Positions 9,301 through 15,805 of a DNA stretch of 64,000 nt are shown one piece after another; position 1 is the first letter of the stretch, and every line of letters starts with the position of its first letter. Position numbers and translations under genes: made by a program. The notes beneath the pieces are model-generated. The model was not told where the DNA came from, did no database searches, and worked only from the letters and a program-made list of their open reading frames with translations. The stretch is from Streptomyces sp. NBC_00259. GTDB taxonomy: Bacteria > Actinomycetota > Actinomycetes > Streptomycetales > Streptomycetaceae. The stretch lies in contig NZ_CP108080.1 of the NCBI RefSeq assembly GCF_036181745.1, positions 7,071,501-7,135,500 of the forward strand, given 5' to 3'.

Positions 9301-9781
9301 CCTTGACGCGGCCGGTCTGTACGGCCGGGTGCTGGTCGAAGATCGCGCCGACCAGGCCCTCGTACCACGGCCAGTCCCGCTCGCTCGCCGACGCGGAGTG
9401 CAGGCCGACCCAGCCGCCGCCCGCGCGGACGTACTTCTGCAGGGCCGCCCGCTGCTCCGCGTCGAGCAGGTCGCCCTTCTCCGGCGTGGAATTGGTGTTG
9501 TTGAAGACGATCGCCTGGAACCGGGCGAGATTGGCGTCGGTGAAGGCCGCGGCATCATCGGTGGCTTCGACCTCGAAGCCGTTCTCGCTGCCGAGCTTCT
9601 TGATGGCGTCGATCCCCGCCGGGATCGAGTCGTGCGCGAAATTCGTGACCTTGGAGAAGACCAGAACGCGGTACGGGACCGCCGCCTCGGCCCGAGGGGT
9701 GGCGGCGATCCCGAGTCCCAGGATCAGCGCCAGCAGAGCCGTGATGACGGTGACGGGGGACGGTGTTCTTCGACTGCTCAT
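6314..9781 (-). CDS. Secreted ThuA / PQQ-type sugar dehydrogenase / PKD / CBM6 multidomain protein
   Basis: Exported protein of 1155 residues. After a signal peptide (about 1-33, ending PRAEA) come a ThuA-like glutamine-amidotransferase-fold domain (about 34-260, VLVFSKVTNFAHDSI), a GSDH/sorbosone-dehydrogenase beta-propeller (about 277-720, LAVAPDRRVFFAQRTGKL, MGMRNPFRIT), a PKD domain (about 730-810), a CBM6-like carbohydrate-binding module (about 928-1060, FREAEHF...DWLHFNG) and a C-terminal PKD domain. ATG 9781 is chosen because GGGAG lies five bases before it. The operator at 9827-9840 precedes it. It probably oxidises or binds a sugar at the cell surface. Confidence 0.88.
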   Translation of the reverse strand: MSSRRTPSPVTVITALLALILGLGIAATPRAEAAVPYRVLVFSKVTNFAHDSIPAGIDAIKKLGSENGFEVEATDDAAAFTDANLARFQAIVFNNTNSTPEKGDLLDAEQRAALQKYVRAGGGWVGLHSASASERDWPWYEGLVGAIFDQHPAVQTGRVKVLDRTHPSTRGLPELWERTEEWYNWRTNPTGKVHTLAQIKVRDGITGLDEGVDHPWSWCQNYDGGRSWFTAGGHAKSAFQEEGFLKHLLGGIEWASGAKPGDCSAGRTGAFQRTPLATSDLADPFELAVAPDRRVFFAQRTGKLKVIDQSTLKVTTALDLAYTPDMTSQSDGLLGLALDPGFASNNWLYLLHSDKTEKQLNLSRFTVTGNTVDPASEKRLLTVPTLRGEGRANSHMAGSLAFDRNGNLYVATGDNTDPFASDGFAPIDEQEGRRAWDAQGTAGNTNDLRGKILRITPQDDGTYTVPEGNLFAPGTEKTRPEVYAMGMRNPFRITTDPLSGALLVADYGPDARQAKPDRGPEGTVEYTRVTKAGNFGWPYCVGNNTPFNDYDFATRTSGAKFDCANLVNDSPNNTGLRELPPAQPATVWYAYSASAEFPELGTGGGGPMSGPVYDYDPANTYRTKFPESFEGKWLTYELTRTWFKSFSLQQQDQTFTDPRFAPAKAGDLHSINAIFGDMKWNQPFDADFGPDGALYVIDFGLGSGTGRGGSNEGSGIYRIDYVADGRLPDAKSAAVPDSGQAPLTVKFSSAGSGLPDGKPVSYAWDFDGNGTTDSSEANPTHTYRTKGRFTARLTVTGPQELTALAVQDITVGNTRPEVTIQQPPGGGMFSFGDTIPFTVKVKDREDGRNGRIDCSRVVVQSQLGHDSHLHPLDNYTGCAGEIVTDAGDSHGPGQNLYYGISAQYEDKGGPGGVPALTGSSSLTLRTSFREAEHFTATGGAQGGAVVASRTDASGGKRLTEIESGDWISFDPVNLKGVDSVTVGAASAGLGGTVEFRADSPTGPLLGKVTVPSTGDWGNVVSPTTPLLDPGRTVRLYAVFTNPEWSAEKPDLYAVDWLHFNGPGVEKGKGTQVSVSAAPATGTAPLAVQLASKVKPASGRTIASYHWDFGDNAKPTAPEGPTATHTYARPGSYTAHLTVTDDKGDTTTGAVRITVS

Positions 9782-9826
9782 GGCGCTCCCGGTGCTGGTG
9801 AGACGGCTGCGGGTGTCGTCGTGCCT

Positions 9827-9840
9827 AGAAAGCGCTTTCT
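9827..9840. promoter_or_regulatory. LacI-family-type operator upstream of the ThuA/dehydrogenase operon
   Basis: AGAAAGCGCTTTCT is identical to the palindrome at 71-84 and lies 46 bases upstream of the start codon at 9781, where a repressor would block the minus-strand promoter. Confidence 0.75.
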
Positions 9841-10207
9841 GGAGTGCGTCGCTCAGCGTAGGTTCCGGCATCACGAGGGGTCAATGGGTCGGAAGAGGGC
9901 TGTGCGGCGCGGCTGCGGGCGAAAGGCCGATCCGGCGCCCGGTGTTGTCGTGGGGCGCTCGGCGGGTTCGCGACCCGGTTCACGCGCCCTTCAGCGGACG
10001 TCCCCGTCGGTCGATGTCATGAAGTGACGTGATGAGGGAACCCCGGCCATTCCTTCATCCGTCTATCGATCGGGGTCGATCGCACAGGGTCGATTCCGTG
10101 TGACGACATTCACGCCCAGCCCGGCCCAAGGTGACGGATAGTAATGAGTGCCCTACATCATCGGCACGTACTGTTACGTGTGCCCAGACAGTCGACGAAG
10201 GAGACTC
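9841..10207. other. Divergent intergenic region between the sugar operon and the graspetide cassette
   Basis: There is no convincing gene here. CGATCGGGGTCGATCG-type inverted sequences lie around 10065-10082 and an AT-richer stretch GGATAGTAATGAG around 10135-10147 may hold the promoter of the precursor gene. AAGGAGA at 10198-10204 is the ribosome binding site that fixes the start at 10208. Confidence 0.5.
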
Positions 10208-10399
10208 ATGCGACCGTTCGTACTGAACTACGTACTTCCGGCCGAGAGTCCAGTGGTCACCGTGCCTTACACCTACGACTCCGCCCTTCAACTGAACGTG
10301 CTGCCGGACGGGCGGCCCGCCATCGCCGATCGCGAGCTGATCCTGGCCGTCGGTACGACGACGTCCACCGCCGGCTCCAAGACTCATTTCGACGACTGA
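10208..10399 (+). CDS. tgmA: Graspetide (ATP-grasp-modified RiPP) precursor peptide
   Basis: Peptide of 63 residues matching, from memory, the actinobacterial GRASP_targ family: N-terminal MRPFVLNY, a central YTYDSALQLNVLPDG block that acts as maturase-recognition leader, and the C-terminal core TTTSTAGSKTHFDD. Thr50-Thr54, Ser57 and Thr59 are candidate hydroxyl donors and Asp62/Asp63 candidate carboxyl acceptors for ester cross-links. ATG 10208 has AAGGAGA four bases upstream; the longer in-frame GTG/ATG starts have none. The maturase gene begins 15 bases later, so the two are one operon. The product is expected to be a side-chain-ester macrocycle of unknown activity. Confidence 0.85.
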   Translation: MRPFVLNYVLPAESPVVTVPYTYDSALQLNVLPDGRPAIADRELILAVGTTTSTAGSKTHFDD

Positions 10400-10414
10400 C
10401 CGTCCGGCGCATCG

Positions 10415-11353
10415 ATGACTGTCCTGATACTGACGAGCCGTCAAGACGTGACGGCGGACATGGTGATCGCCAAGCTGCACGACAGGGGCGTCCCTCTGGT
10501 GCGTCTCGACCCGGCCGACCTTCCCGGCGAGGCGGCCCTGTCCGCCGAGTACGTACAGGGTGACTTCTACGGTCATCTGTCCACGGACGGGCGGCTGGTG
10601 AGCATGGGCGCCCTGCGATCGATATGGGTGCGAAGGCCGGGGGAGCCGGCGGCACACGCCCCCGAGCCCTCGAAGTGGCTGACGGCCGAGACCGAGCAGG
10701 CCTTGTACGGGATGCTCTACTCGGCCACGGTGCGCTGGATGAACCATCCGTGTGTGGCCGCGCAGGCCCGGTGCAAGCCCTGGCAGTTGAGCCTCGCGCA
10801 CCGCAGTGGGTTCGCCGTCCCGCCCACGGTCATCACCACGTTCCCGCGTGTGGCGCGCCAGTTCGCGGCGCAGTACCGCGACATCGTGGTGAAGTCCGCC
10901 TCGGGCCCGCCGCCCGGTGATCCGCCGGTCGCCCTGCCGACCACCCGAGTCGCCCCCGGCACAGACTTCTCGGGTGTGGCCGCCGGCCCCACACTGCTCC
11001 AGCAGTACATCCCCAAGCGGGCCGACGTCCGGCTGACGGCCGTCGGCACACGGCTGTTCGCCGCGCGGAAGGTCTCCGCGTCCGGGCAGGTGGACGGGCG
11101 CTACGGCGACACCGGCCACGCCTGGAAGCCGTTGGACGTACCGGACCGCATCGCCCGGGCCGTGCGGGACTACATGAGCCTCGCCGGACTGGCCTACGCG
11201 GCCTTCGACTTCGCCGAGGACGAGGAGGACGTGTGGTGGTTCCTGGAGTGCAACCAGGGCGGCCAGTTCGGCTTCATCGAACTGGAGACCGGTCAGCCGA
11301 TAGCGGAGGCCGTCGCGGCGTGGCTGTCCCCGCCCGCCCGGGAGCCGTCGTGA
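10415..11353 (+). CDS. tgmB: ATP-grasp ribosomal peptide maturase (graspetide synthetase)
   Basis: Enzyme of 312 residues of the RimK-like ATP-grasp family that joins Ser/Thr hydroxyls to Asp/Glu carboxylates in the precursor at the expense of ATP. Family marks are the N-terminal VLILTSRQDVTADMV, the SIWVRRPGEP motif (about 69-78), NHPCVAAQARCKPWQL, the ATP-binding lysine in DIVVKSASG, and the Mg-binding end FLECNQGGQFGFIE (about 277-290). It lies immediately after the precursor gene. The methyltransferase often found as third gene in this family is absent; the DNA beyond holds only gene debris. Confidence 0.88.
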   Translation: MTVLILTSRQDVTADMVIAKLHDRGVPLVRLDPADLPGEAALSAEYVQGDFYGHLSTDGRLVSMGALRSIWVRRPGEPAAHAPEPSKWLTAETEQALYGMLYSATVRWMNHPCVAAQARCKPWQLSLAHRSGFAVPPTVITTFPRVARQFAAQYRDIVVKSASGPPPGDPPVALPTTRVAPGTDFSGVAAGPTLLQQYIPKRADVRLTAVGTRLFAARKVSASGQVDGRYGDTGHAWKPLDVPDRIARAVRDYMSLAGLAYAAFDFAEDEEDVWWFLECNQGGQFGFIELETGQPIAEAVAAWLSPPAREPS

Positions 11354-11488
11354 GGGCCCAGGGCCGCCGCGTCAGCGTCGGCCCTCGTCCGCCCGGAACC
11401 GGCTGATCCGCTTCCGCGGTCCTGCCGGGGTCGGGCCGTGAGCCGTCGCGTGCTCCTCGAACCGCCCGCAGCGCCGCAGCGCCGCGGC

Positions 11489-11975
11489 TCACGCCGGGTG
11501 CCGGGTGCCATTCGGGTGCGTCACCTGGTGCGCCGGATCCGTCAGCGCGTCGTTCACGGCGGCCGTCGACGTCGCCGCGAGATACGGCTCGACGATCACG
11601 ACGTCGGCCGCCCCGGCCCCCGCCCCGTGCACGGCCGCCCGCCTGACCGTGGCCGACGGGCCGCAGTCCGGTCCGCGCCGGCCCGCTGCCGACATCGATG
11701 ATCAGCTGTTCGCGAATGCCGACCGTTGATCACCTGGTCGGGGTGCGCCTGACCGGCGGGCCGACTGCCGTCCGATCCATGATCGATATCCCTTTCGCCT
11801 GGTAGGGCGCGCCGGACCGGCGTAGGCGAGGGCCTCGTGGTTGCCGCCCTCCTTCGGCTCGGCGTCGCCGATCAGCACCCACACCCGGGGCCTGGTCGGC
11901 CCTTGTGCCCGCAGCCCCCAGGTCCTGGTGGTCGTACGCGCGGTCACGGATCGCGATGAGCTCTGAGGTGTCCAT
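11489..11975 (-). pseudogene. Decayed transketolase-like gene
   Basis: The minus strand carries transketolase-like pieces in the right order but in different frames. A start MDTSELIAIRDRAYDHQDLG at 11975 (with GGAG upstream) is followed in another frame by RVWVLIGDAEPKEGGNHEAL (about 11820-11890), the thiamine-diphosphate region, and then directly by DVVIVEPYLAATSTAAVNDA (about 11520-11600), which resembles the C-terminal domain. Several hundred codons between them are missing. Frameshifts and a large deletion mean no functional enzyme. The family call comes from recognised motifs only. Confidence 0.5.
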
Positions 11976-12027
11976 GACGCTCCGACCTCGACTTAAACCT
12001 CGCTTGAGGTCGACGGGCAATCGGTTC

Positions 12028-12055
12028 GTGACCACCCGAGGAAGTGCGGTATGGT
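12028..12055 (+). promoter_or_regulatory. Promoter of tRNA-Pro copy 1
   Basis: GTGACC at 12028-12033 and TATGGT at 12050-12055, 16 bases apart, form a plausible vegetative -35/-10 pair about 45 bases before the tRNA. The second tRNA-Pro has a related sequence at the same distance. Confidence 0.55.
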
Positions 12056-12100
12056 TCTCATGCGCGTTCGGCCGGGGGAAACCCCAGGTCAGGCGGGCAC

Positions 12101-12174
<74 letters not shown>

Positions 12175-12199
12175 CGGTGCAGAAGGGTCCAGGACCCGA

Positions 12200-12241
12200 T
12201 CGAGAGCCCCGTCTCACACACATGTGAGGCGGGGCTCTCGA
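12200..12241. terminator. Bidirectional hairpin terminator between tRNA-Pro and the SDR gene
   Basis: TCGAGAGCCCCGTCTCAC (12200-12217) pairs perfectly with GTGAGGCGGGGCTCTCGA (12224-12241) across a six-base loop. It lies between the tRNA on the plus strand and the convergent SDR gene, and can serve both. Confidence 0.85.
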
Positions 12242-12270
12242 CCGTTCCATGGCCGTCGTGTCCTGCTCGG

Positions 12271-12969
12271 TCAACGATTGGCGTACAGCGTCTCCAGATC
12301 CCCCGAGAGCGCGGCGCGTATCTGGCGGGTGGTGTCGTCCACCAGCACTTCGGATTCGTTGTTGAGCAGCGCCGCCATCGTCTTCTCGGCCACGTCGGTC
12401 GCAAGGATCTTCGGGGAGTCGATGTCCGCCGCCAGGTCGGTGTCGACGTAGCCGGCGTACACGCCGACCACCAGCGTGCCCTGCTCCCGCAGCGCCAGCC
12501 GGAAGGCGTTCGTCAGCGACCACTGAGCGGACTTGGACGCCGCATAGCTCGGAAGCCGCCTGTTGGCCACCCACGACGCCACGGACAGCATGTTGACCAG
12601 CGCTCCACCGCCATGGGCGGCCAGTACGGGCGCGAACGCGCGCGAGACGGCCCAGGTTCCGAAGTAGTTGACCTCCATCTCGCGCCTGGCACCGTCGAAC
12701 GACCCTTCGAGGAGGGACGGGCCGCCGGCGATCCCGGCGTTGTTGACGACGATGCCGACGTCGTCGGCCGCACGTGCGACCGCAGCGACCTGCTCCTCGT
12801 CGGTGACGTCCAGCCGCAGCGGGACGAGCCCGGGATCCCGGACGGTCTCCGGCTCCCGGGCACCGGCGTAGACCTTGGCGGCGCCGTGCGCGAGCAGTGC
12901 CTGGGCGAAGGCTTTCCCGATGCCCCGGTTGGCTCCCGTGACAAGGGCCACCGAACCCTGGATCTCCAT
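12271..12969 (-). CDS. Short-chain dehydrogenase/reductase
   Basis: Oxidoreductase of 232 residues. Rossmann motif TGANRGIGKAF (about 11-21), the NNAG motif (VVNNAGIAG) and the active-site YAASK with upstream Ser (MLSVASW) are all present, so the enzyme is probably active with NAD(P)H. ATG 12969 has GGAGGGTGACC immediately upstream; the longer reading frame would add a non-conserved tail. The gene is monocistronic and its substrate is unknown. Confidence 0.9.
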   Translation of the reverse strand: MEIQGSVALVTGANRGIGKAFAQALLAHGAAKVYAGAREPETVRDPGLVPLRLDVTDEEQVAAVARAADDVGIVVNNAGIAGGPSLLEGSFDGARREMEVNYFGTWAVSRAFAPVLAAHGGGALVNMLSVASWVANRRLPSYAASKSAQWSLTNAFRLALREQGTLVVGVYAGYVDTDLAADIDSPKILATDVAEKTMAALLNNESEVLVDDTTRQIRAALSGDLETLYANR

Positions 12970-13245
12970 GGTCACCCTCCCTGCGAGCGGATGTGGAGGA
13001 CTCCTCTCTATGACGCTAGGCCCCGGACGGCGGCTCCTCCACCCGTCACCTGGCTGCACCCGCGTCGTCATCGTCCGTCACGGCTTGTGGTGGACGCGGC
13101 CGACGTGGTGGTCGTGGTCACCGATGCCGACGAAAAAGCTGTTGTCGGTGAACACTTCGCGCGTCTCCTCCGTATGTAGCTCCGTGCCGCCTCCCTCACC
13201 CGGGGCACGAGCACGGCCGGCCGGAAACAACGCAGAGGAGTTCCC

Positions 13246-15348
13246 TTGAGATCTACTACGCGGAGACGCTCGAAAAGCGGCAGAAGAGTGGTCGGTGCCT
13301 CGATCGCGCTGATGCTGGCCGGGGGAGGACTCATCGCGGTCAACTCCTACGCCTCCGCCGGCGAAGGGTGGGGTTGGGCCGGCGAGCAGAACGAGCAGCA
13401 GAACCAGACCCGGAACGCCGGTTCTTCCGCGTCCACCATCAAGTGCCCCGAGGTGGCGAACGGGCTCTCCGAGGTCCCGGAGGGCGCCAGGCCGGAAGTC
13501 GATCGCGAACTCGCCACGATGGACAGCCAGATCACCGAGGCGTACGAGCGGTTCGTCGATCAGAGGGAACAGATCGAGCGCGACCCGCAGTTCGCCCAGA
13601 ACGCGGTACTCGCGCCGCTGCAGAGCAAGCGCGAAGCGAGTATCGAGCGCATCGTCATAGCCATCGGCCGGGTGGCCGGCGAGGGACCGCAGGGGCTGGA
13701 GTCCATGGCCCCGTGTGCCCTGCAGGTGGACGACGCGGAGGACGCGGGAGGCGCCGACTCCGGTGAGAACGGCGGCCAGGGCCAGGACCAGGGTGCGGGA
13801 CAGGACGGCAACGGGCAGGACGGCGGCAACGGCGACGGGGACCAGGGCGACGGCGGTCAGGGCGACGGCGGTCAGGGCGGTGCCGGCCAGGCGGGCAACG
13901 GTCCCGAGGCGTCCGACTTCGTCTCCATCGAGTCCGTCCAGCCGAACGCCCAGAGCCCGCGCAAGCTCCGGAACGCCTCTCGTGGCACCTTCGCCACCGA
14001 CTGCGGCGTGAACGCGAACGGCAAGTTCAACCCGGACAACGTGATCGTCGCCCCCGGTGTGAGCAACGGCGCGCACCATATGCACGACTACGTCGGCAAC
14101 CAGGCCAACGACGCCTTCGCCAGTGACGACGACCTCGCGAACGGCGCGACCACGTGCCGCGACCAGGGTGACAAGTCGACGTACTACTGGCCCGTGCTGC
14201 GCGTGCAGAACGGTCAGAACGAGGGTGACGCCGACGCGGACGGCGGCGGCAAGGACAAGAACGTCGGTGAGATCCAGACCCCGGCCCAGGTCACGCTGAA
14301 CTTCGTCGGCAGTCCGGTCTCGAAGGTCACCGCGATGCCGCGATTCCTGCGGATCATCACCGGTGACGCCAAGGCCTTCGTCAACGGCAACGCGAACGCC
14401 AACGCCTCGTGGAGCTGCACCGGCTTCGAGGACCGCCAGTTGAAGGACAAGTACCCCGTCTGCCCCCAGGGCAGCAAGGTGGTGCGGTCCTTCAAGTTCC
14501 AGAGCTGCTGGGACGGTCAGAACACCGACAGCGCCAACCACCGTACGCACGTTGCCTTCGCCGACGAGGGCGGCCGCTGCCCGGACGGCTTCAAGGCCAT
14601 CCCGCAGCTGGTGCAGCGGATCGTGTACGACGTGCCACCGCCGGTCCTCGAAGGGGCGAATCCCGTGGTGTTCGCGGTCGACTCCTTCCCCGAGCAGCTG
14701 CACAAGCCGGTGACCGACCACGGCGACTTCATCAATGTCTTCGACGACGAGCTGATGCGGACGATGGTGGACTGCATCAACGGCGGACGCGAGTGCGGCC
14801 CCGGCGGCGCCGGCGAGCCCAGTGCCCCTCCGGCGGACGACCCTGCTCCTCCCGCCGACGAGCCGGACGCTCCTCCGGCCGACGACCCTGCCCCTCCGGC
14901 TGACGAGCCCGACGCTCCTCCGGCCCAGGACCCCGCTGCTCCTCCGGCCGACGACCAGCAGGAGCCCGGAGGCCAGGAGCCCGAGGGTCAGGAGCCCGGA
15001 GCGCAGGAGCCCGAGGGCCAGCAGCCTGAGGCGCAGAAGCCCGACGCGCAGAAGCCCGACGCGCAGAAGCCCGAGGCTCAGAAGCCGGCGAATCAGAAGC
15101 CCGTGACCCAGGACTCCGAGGTTCTGTCCGGGTCGGCCGCCGGCACGTCCGGTGGGCAGTCCACTCCGGACGCCCGCCAGACCACCCCGGTGCCGGACTC
15201 CGGCACCGAGCCCCAGGCGAGCCGGGGCGGGCTCGCCGCCACCGGTGCGCAGCTGTGGCCCTCCGCGGCCGGAGCCGCGCTGCTGATCGCGGGCATCGTG
15301 CTCCTTCGGACACGTAACCGCAGTGAGCGTGCCGCCCGTCACCGGTGA
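13246..15348 (+). CDS. Sortase-anchored cell-surface protein with DUF1996 domain
   Basis: Secreted protein of 700 residues, TTG start with GAGGAG upstream. It has a signal peptide (about 1-38), a helical segment, a Gly/Gln/Asp-rich linker (about 165-225) and a DUF1996 domain (about 235-500) with the HHMHDYVGN and TTCRDQGDKSTYYWPVL motifs. Next comes a long Pro/Ala/Asp linker with PADDPAPPADEPDA repeats and then EAQKPDAQKP repeats. The C-terminus has the class E-type sorting signal LAATG, a hydrophobic helix and a basic tail RTRNRSERAARHR. The function of DUF1996 is unknown; the repeats are likely a wall-spanning stalk. Confidence 0.85.
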   Translation: MRSTTRRRSKSGRRVVGASIALMLAGGGLIAVNSYASAGEGWGWAGEQNEQQNQTRNAGSSASTIKCPEVANGLSEVPEGARPEVDRELATMDSQITEAYERFVDQREQIERDPQFAQNAVLAPLQSKREASIERIVIAIGRVAGEGPQGLESMAPCALQVDDAEDAGGADSGENGGQGQDQGAGQDGNGQDGGNGDGDQGDGGQGDGGQGGAGQAGNGPEASDFVSIESVQPNAQSPRKLRNASRGTFATDCGVNANGKFNPDNVIVAPGVSNGAHHMHDYVGNQANDAFASDDDLANGATTCRDQGDKSTYYWPVLRVQNGQNEGDADADGGGKDKNVGEIQTPAQVTLNFVGSPVSKVTAMPRFLRIITGDAKAFVNGNANANASWSCTGFEDRQLKDKYPVCPQGSKVVRSFKFQSCWDGQNTDSANHRTHVAFADEGGRCPDGFKAIPQLVQRIVYDVPPPVLEGANPVVFAVDSFPEQLHKPVTDHGDFINVFDDELMRTMVDCINGGRECGPGGAGEPSAPPADDPAPPADEPDAPPADDPAPPADEPDAPPAQDPAAPPADDQQEPGGQEPEGQEPGAQEPEGQQPEAQKPDAQKPDAQKPEAQKPANQKPVTQDSEVLSGSAAGTSGGQSTPDARQTTPVPDSGTEPQASRGGLAATGAQLWPSAAGAALLIAGIVLLRTRNRSERAARHR

Positions 15349-15372
15349 CATCGGCACCGCTCCGGTCCGGCC

Positions 15373-15406
15373 GGACCGTCCGCGTTCGGGGGGACGCGGA
15401 CGGTCC
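15373..15406. terminator. Hairpin terminator after the surface-protein gene
   Basis: GGACCGTCCGCGT (15373-15385) pairs perfectly with ACGCGGACGGTCC (15394-15406) across an eight-base loop, between the surface-protein gene and a convergent small gene. Confidence 0.85.
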
Positions 15407-15444
15407 GTCGTCGTCGGCCCGTCCTGCGTGCTCCCGTCGCCGGG

Positions 15445-15678
15445 TCAGCCCTCGTGCGCGGCGCTCTGCTCGTCCTGCAGGACGGCGCCGTCATGGCGCA
15501 CGATCCTGATCTGCACACTTCCGTCGTGGAACTCGTGCCGCGACCGGCGGCAGCCGCATGCGTAGGTCACCTTGTCGACGAACAGCCCCGCGGCGTCGTT
15601 CTCCTGGTACCGCAGCCCGTCGACGATCCGTCCGCACGGAGCCCGTTCCTCGGTGAAGTCAATGGTGTTCCCGACCAT
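15445..15678 (-). CDS. Small conserved-type hypothetical protein
   Basis: Protein of 77 residues, cytoplasmic, with two cysteines close together (YACGCRRSRHEFHDGS) and one further upstream (APCGRI), possibly a metal site. The start at 15678 follows an AGGAGGTGG-type sequence on the minus strand. Its codon use and ribosome binding site support it over the overlapping plus-strand frame. It is not recognised as a named family; function unknown. Confidence 0.6.
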   Translation of the reverse strand: MVGNTIDFTEERAPCGRIVDGLRYQENDAAGLFVDKVTYACGCRRSRHEFHDGSVQIRIVRHDGAVLQDEQSAAHEG

Positions 15679-15805
15679 TGCCCACCTCCTCGACGGCTGC
15701 GGCCGAGCCTTTACGACCCATCACTCACCGTGATCGTACCGCCCGGGGAGGGGCCTCGCAGGCCGGGCACGAGGCGGGAATCAGGCGGGAGCCGAGCGGG
15801 GGAAC

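Noticed and set aside
6983..10027. Long plus-strand open frame of 1014 codons opposite the ThuA/dehydrogenase gene
   Set aside because: It is the antisense shadow of a high-GC gene: no domain, no ribosome binding site, Val/Arg/Gly-skewed composition.
13078..15357. Minus-strand open frame of 759 codons opposite the DUF1996 gene
   Set aside because: Shadow frame. The plus strand has a signal peptide, recognisable domain and sorting signal.
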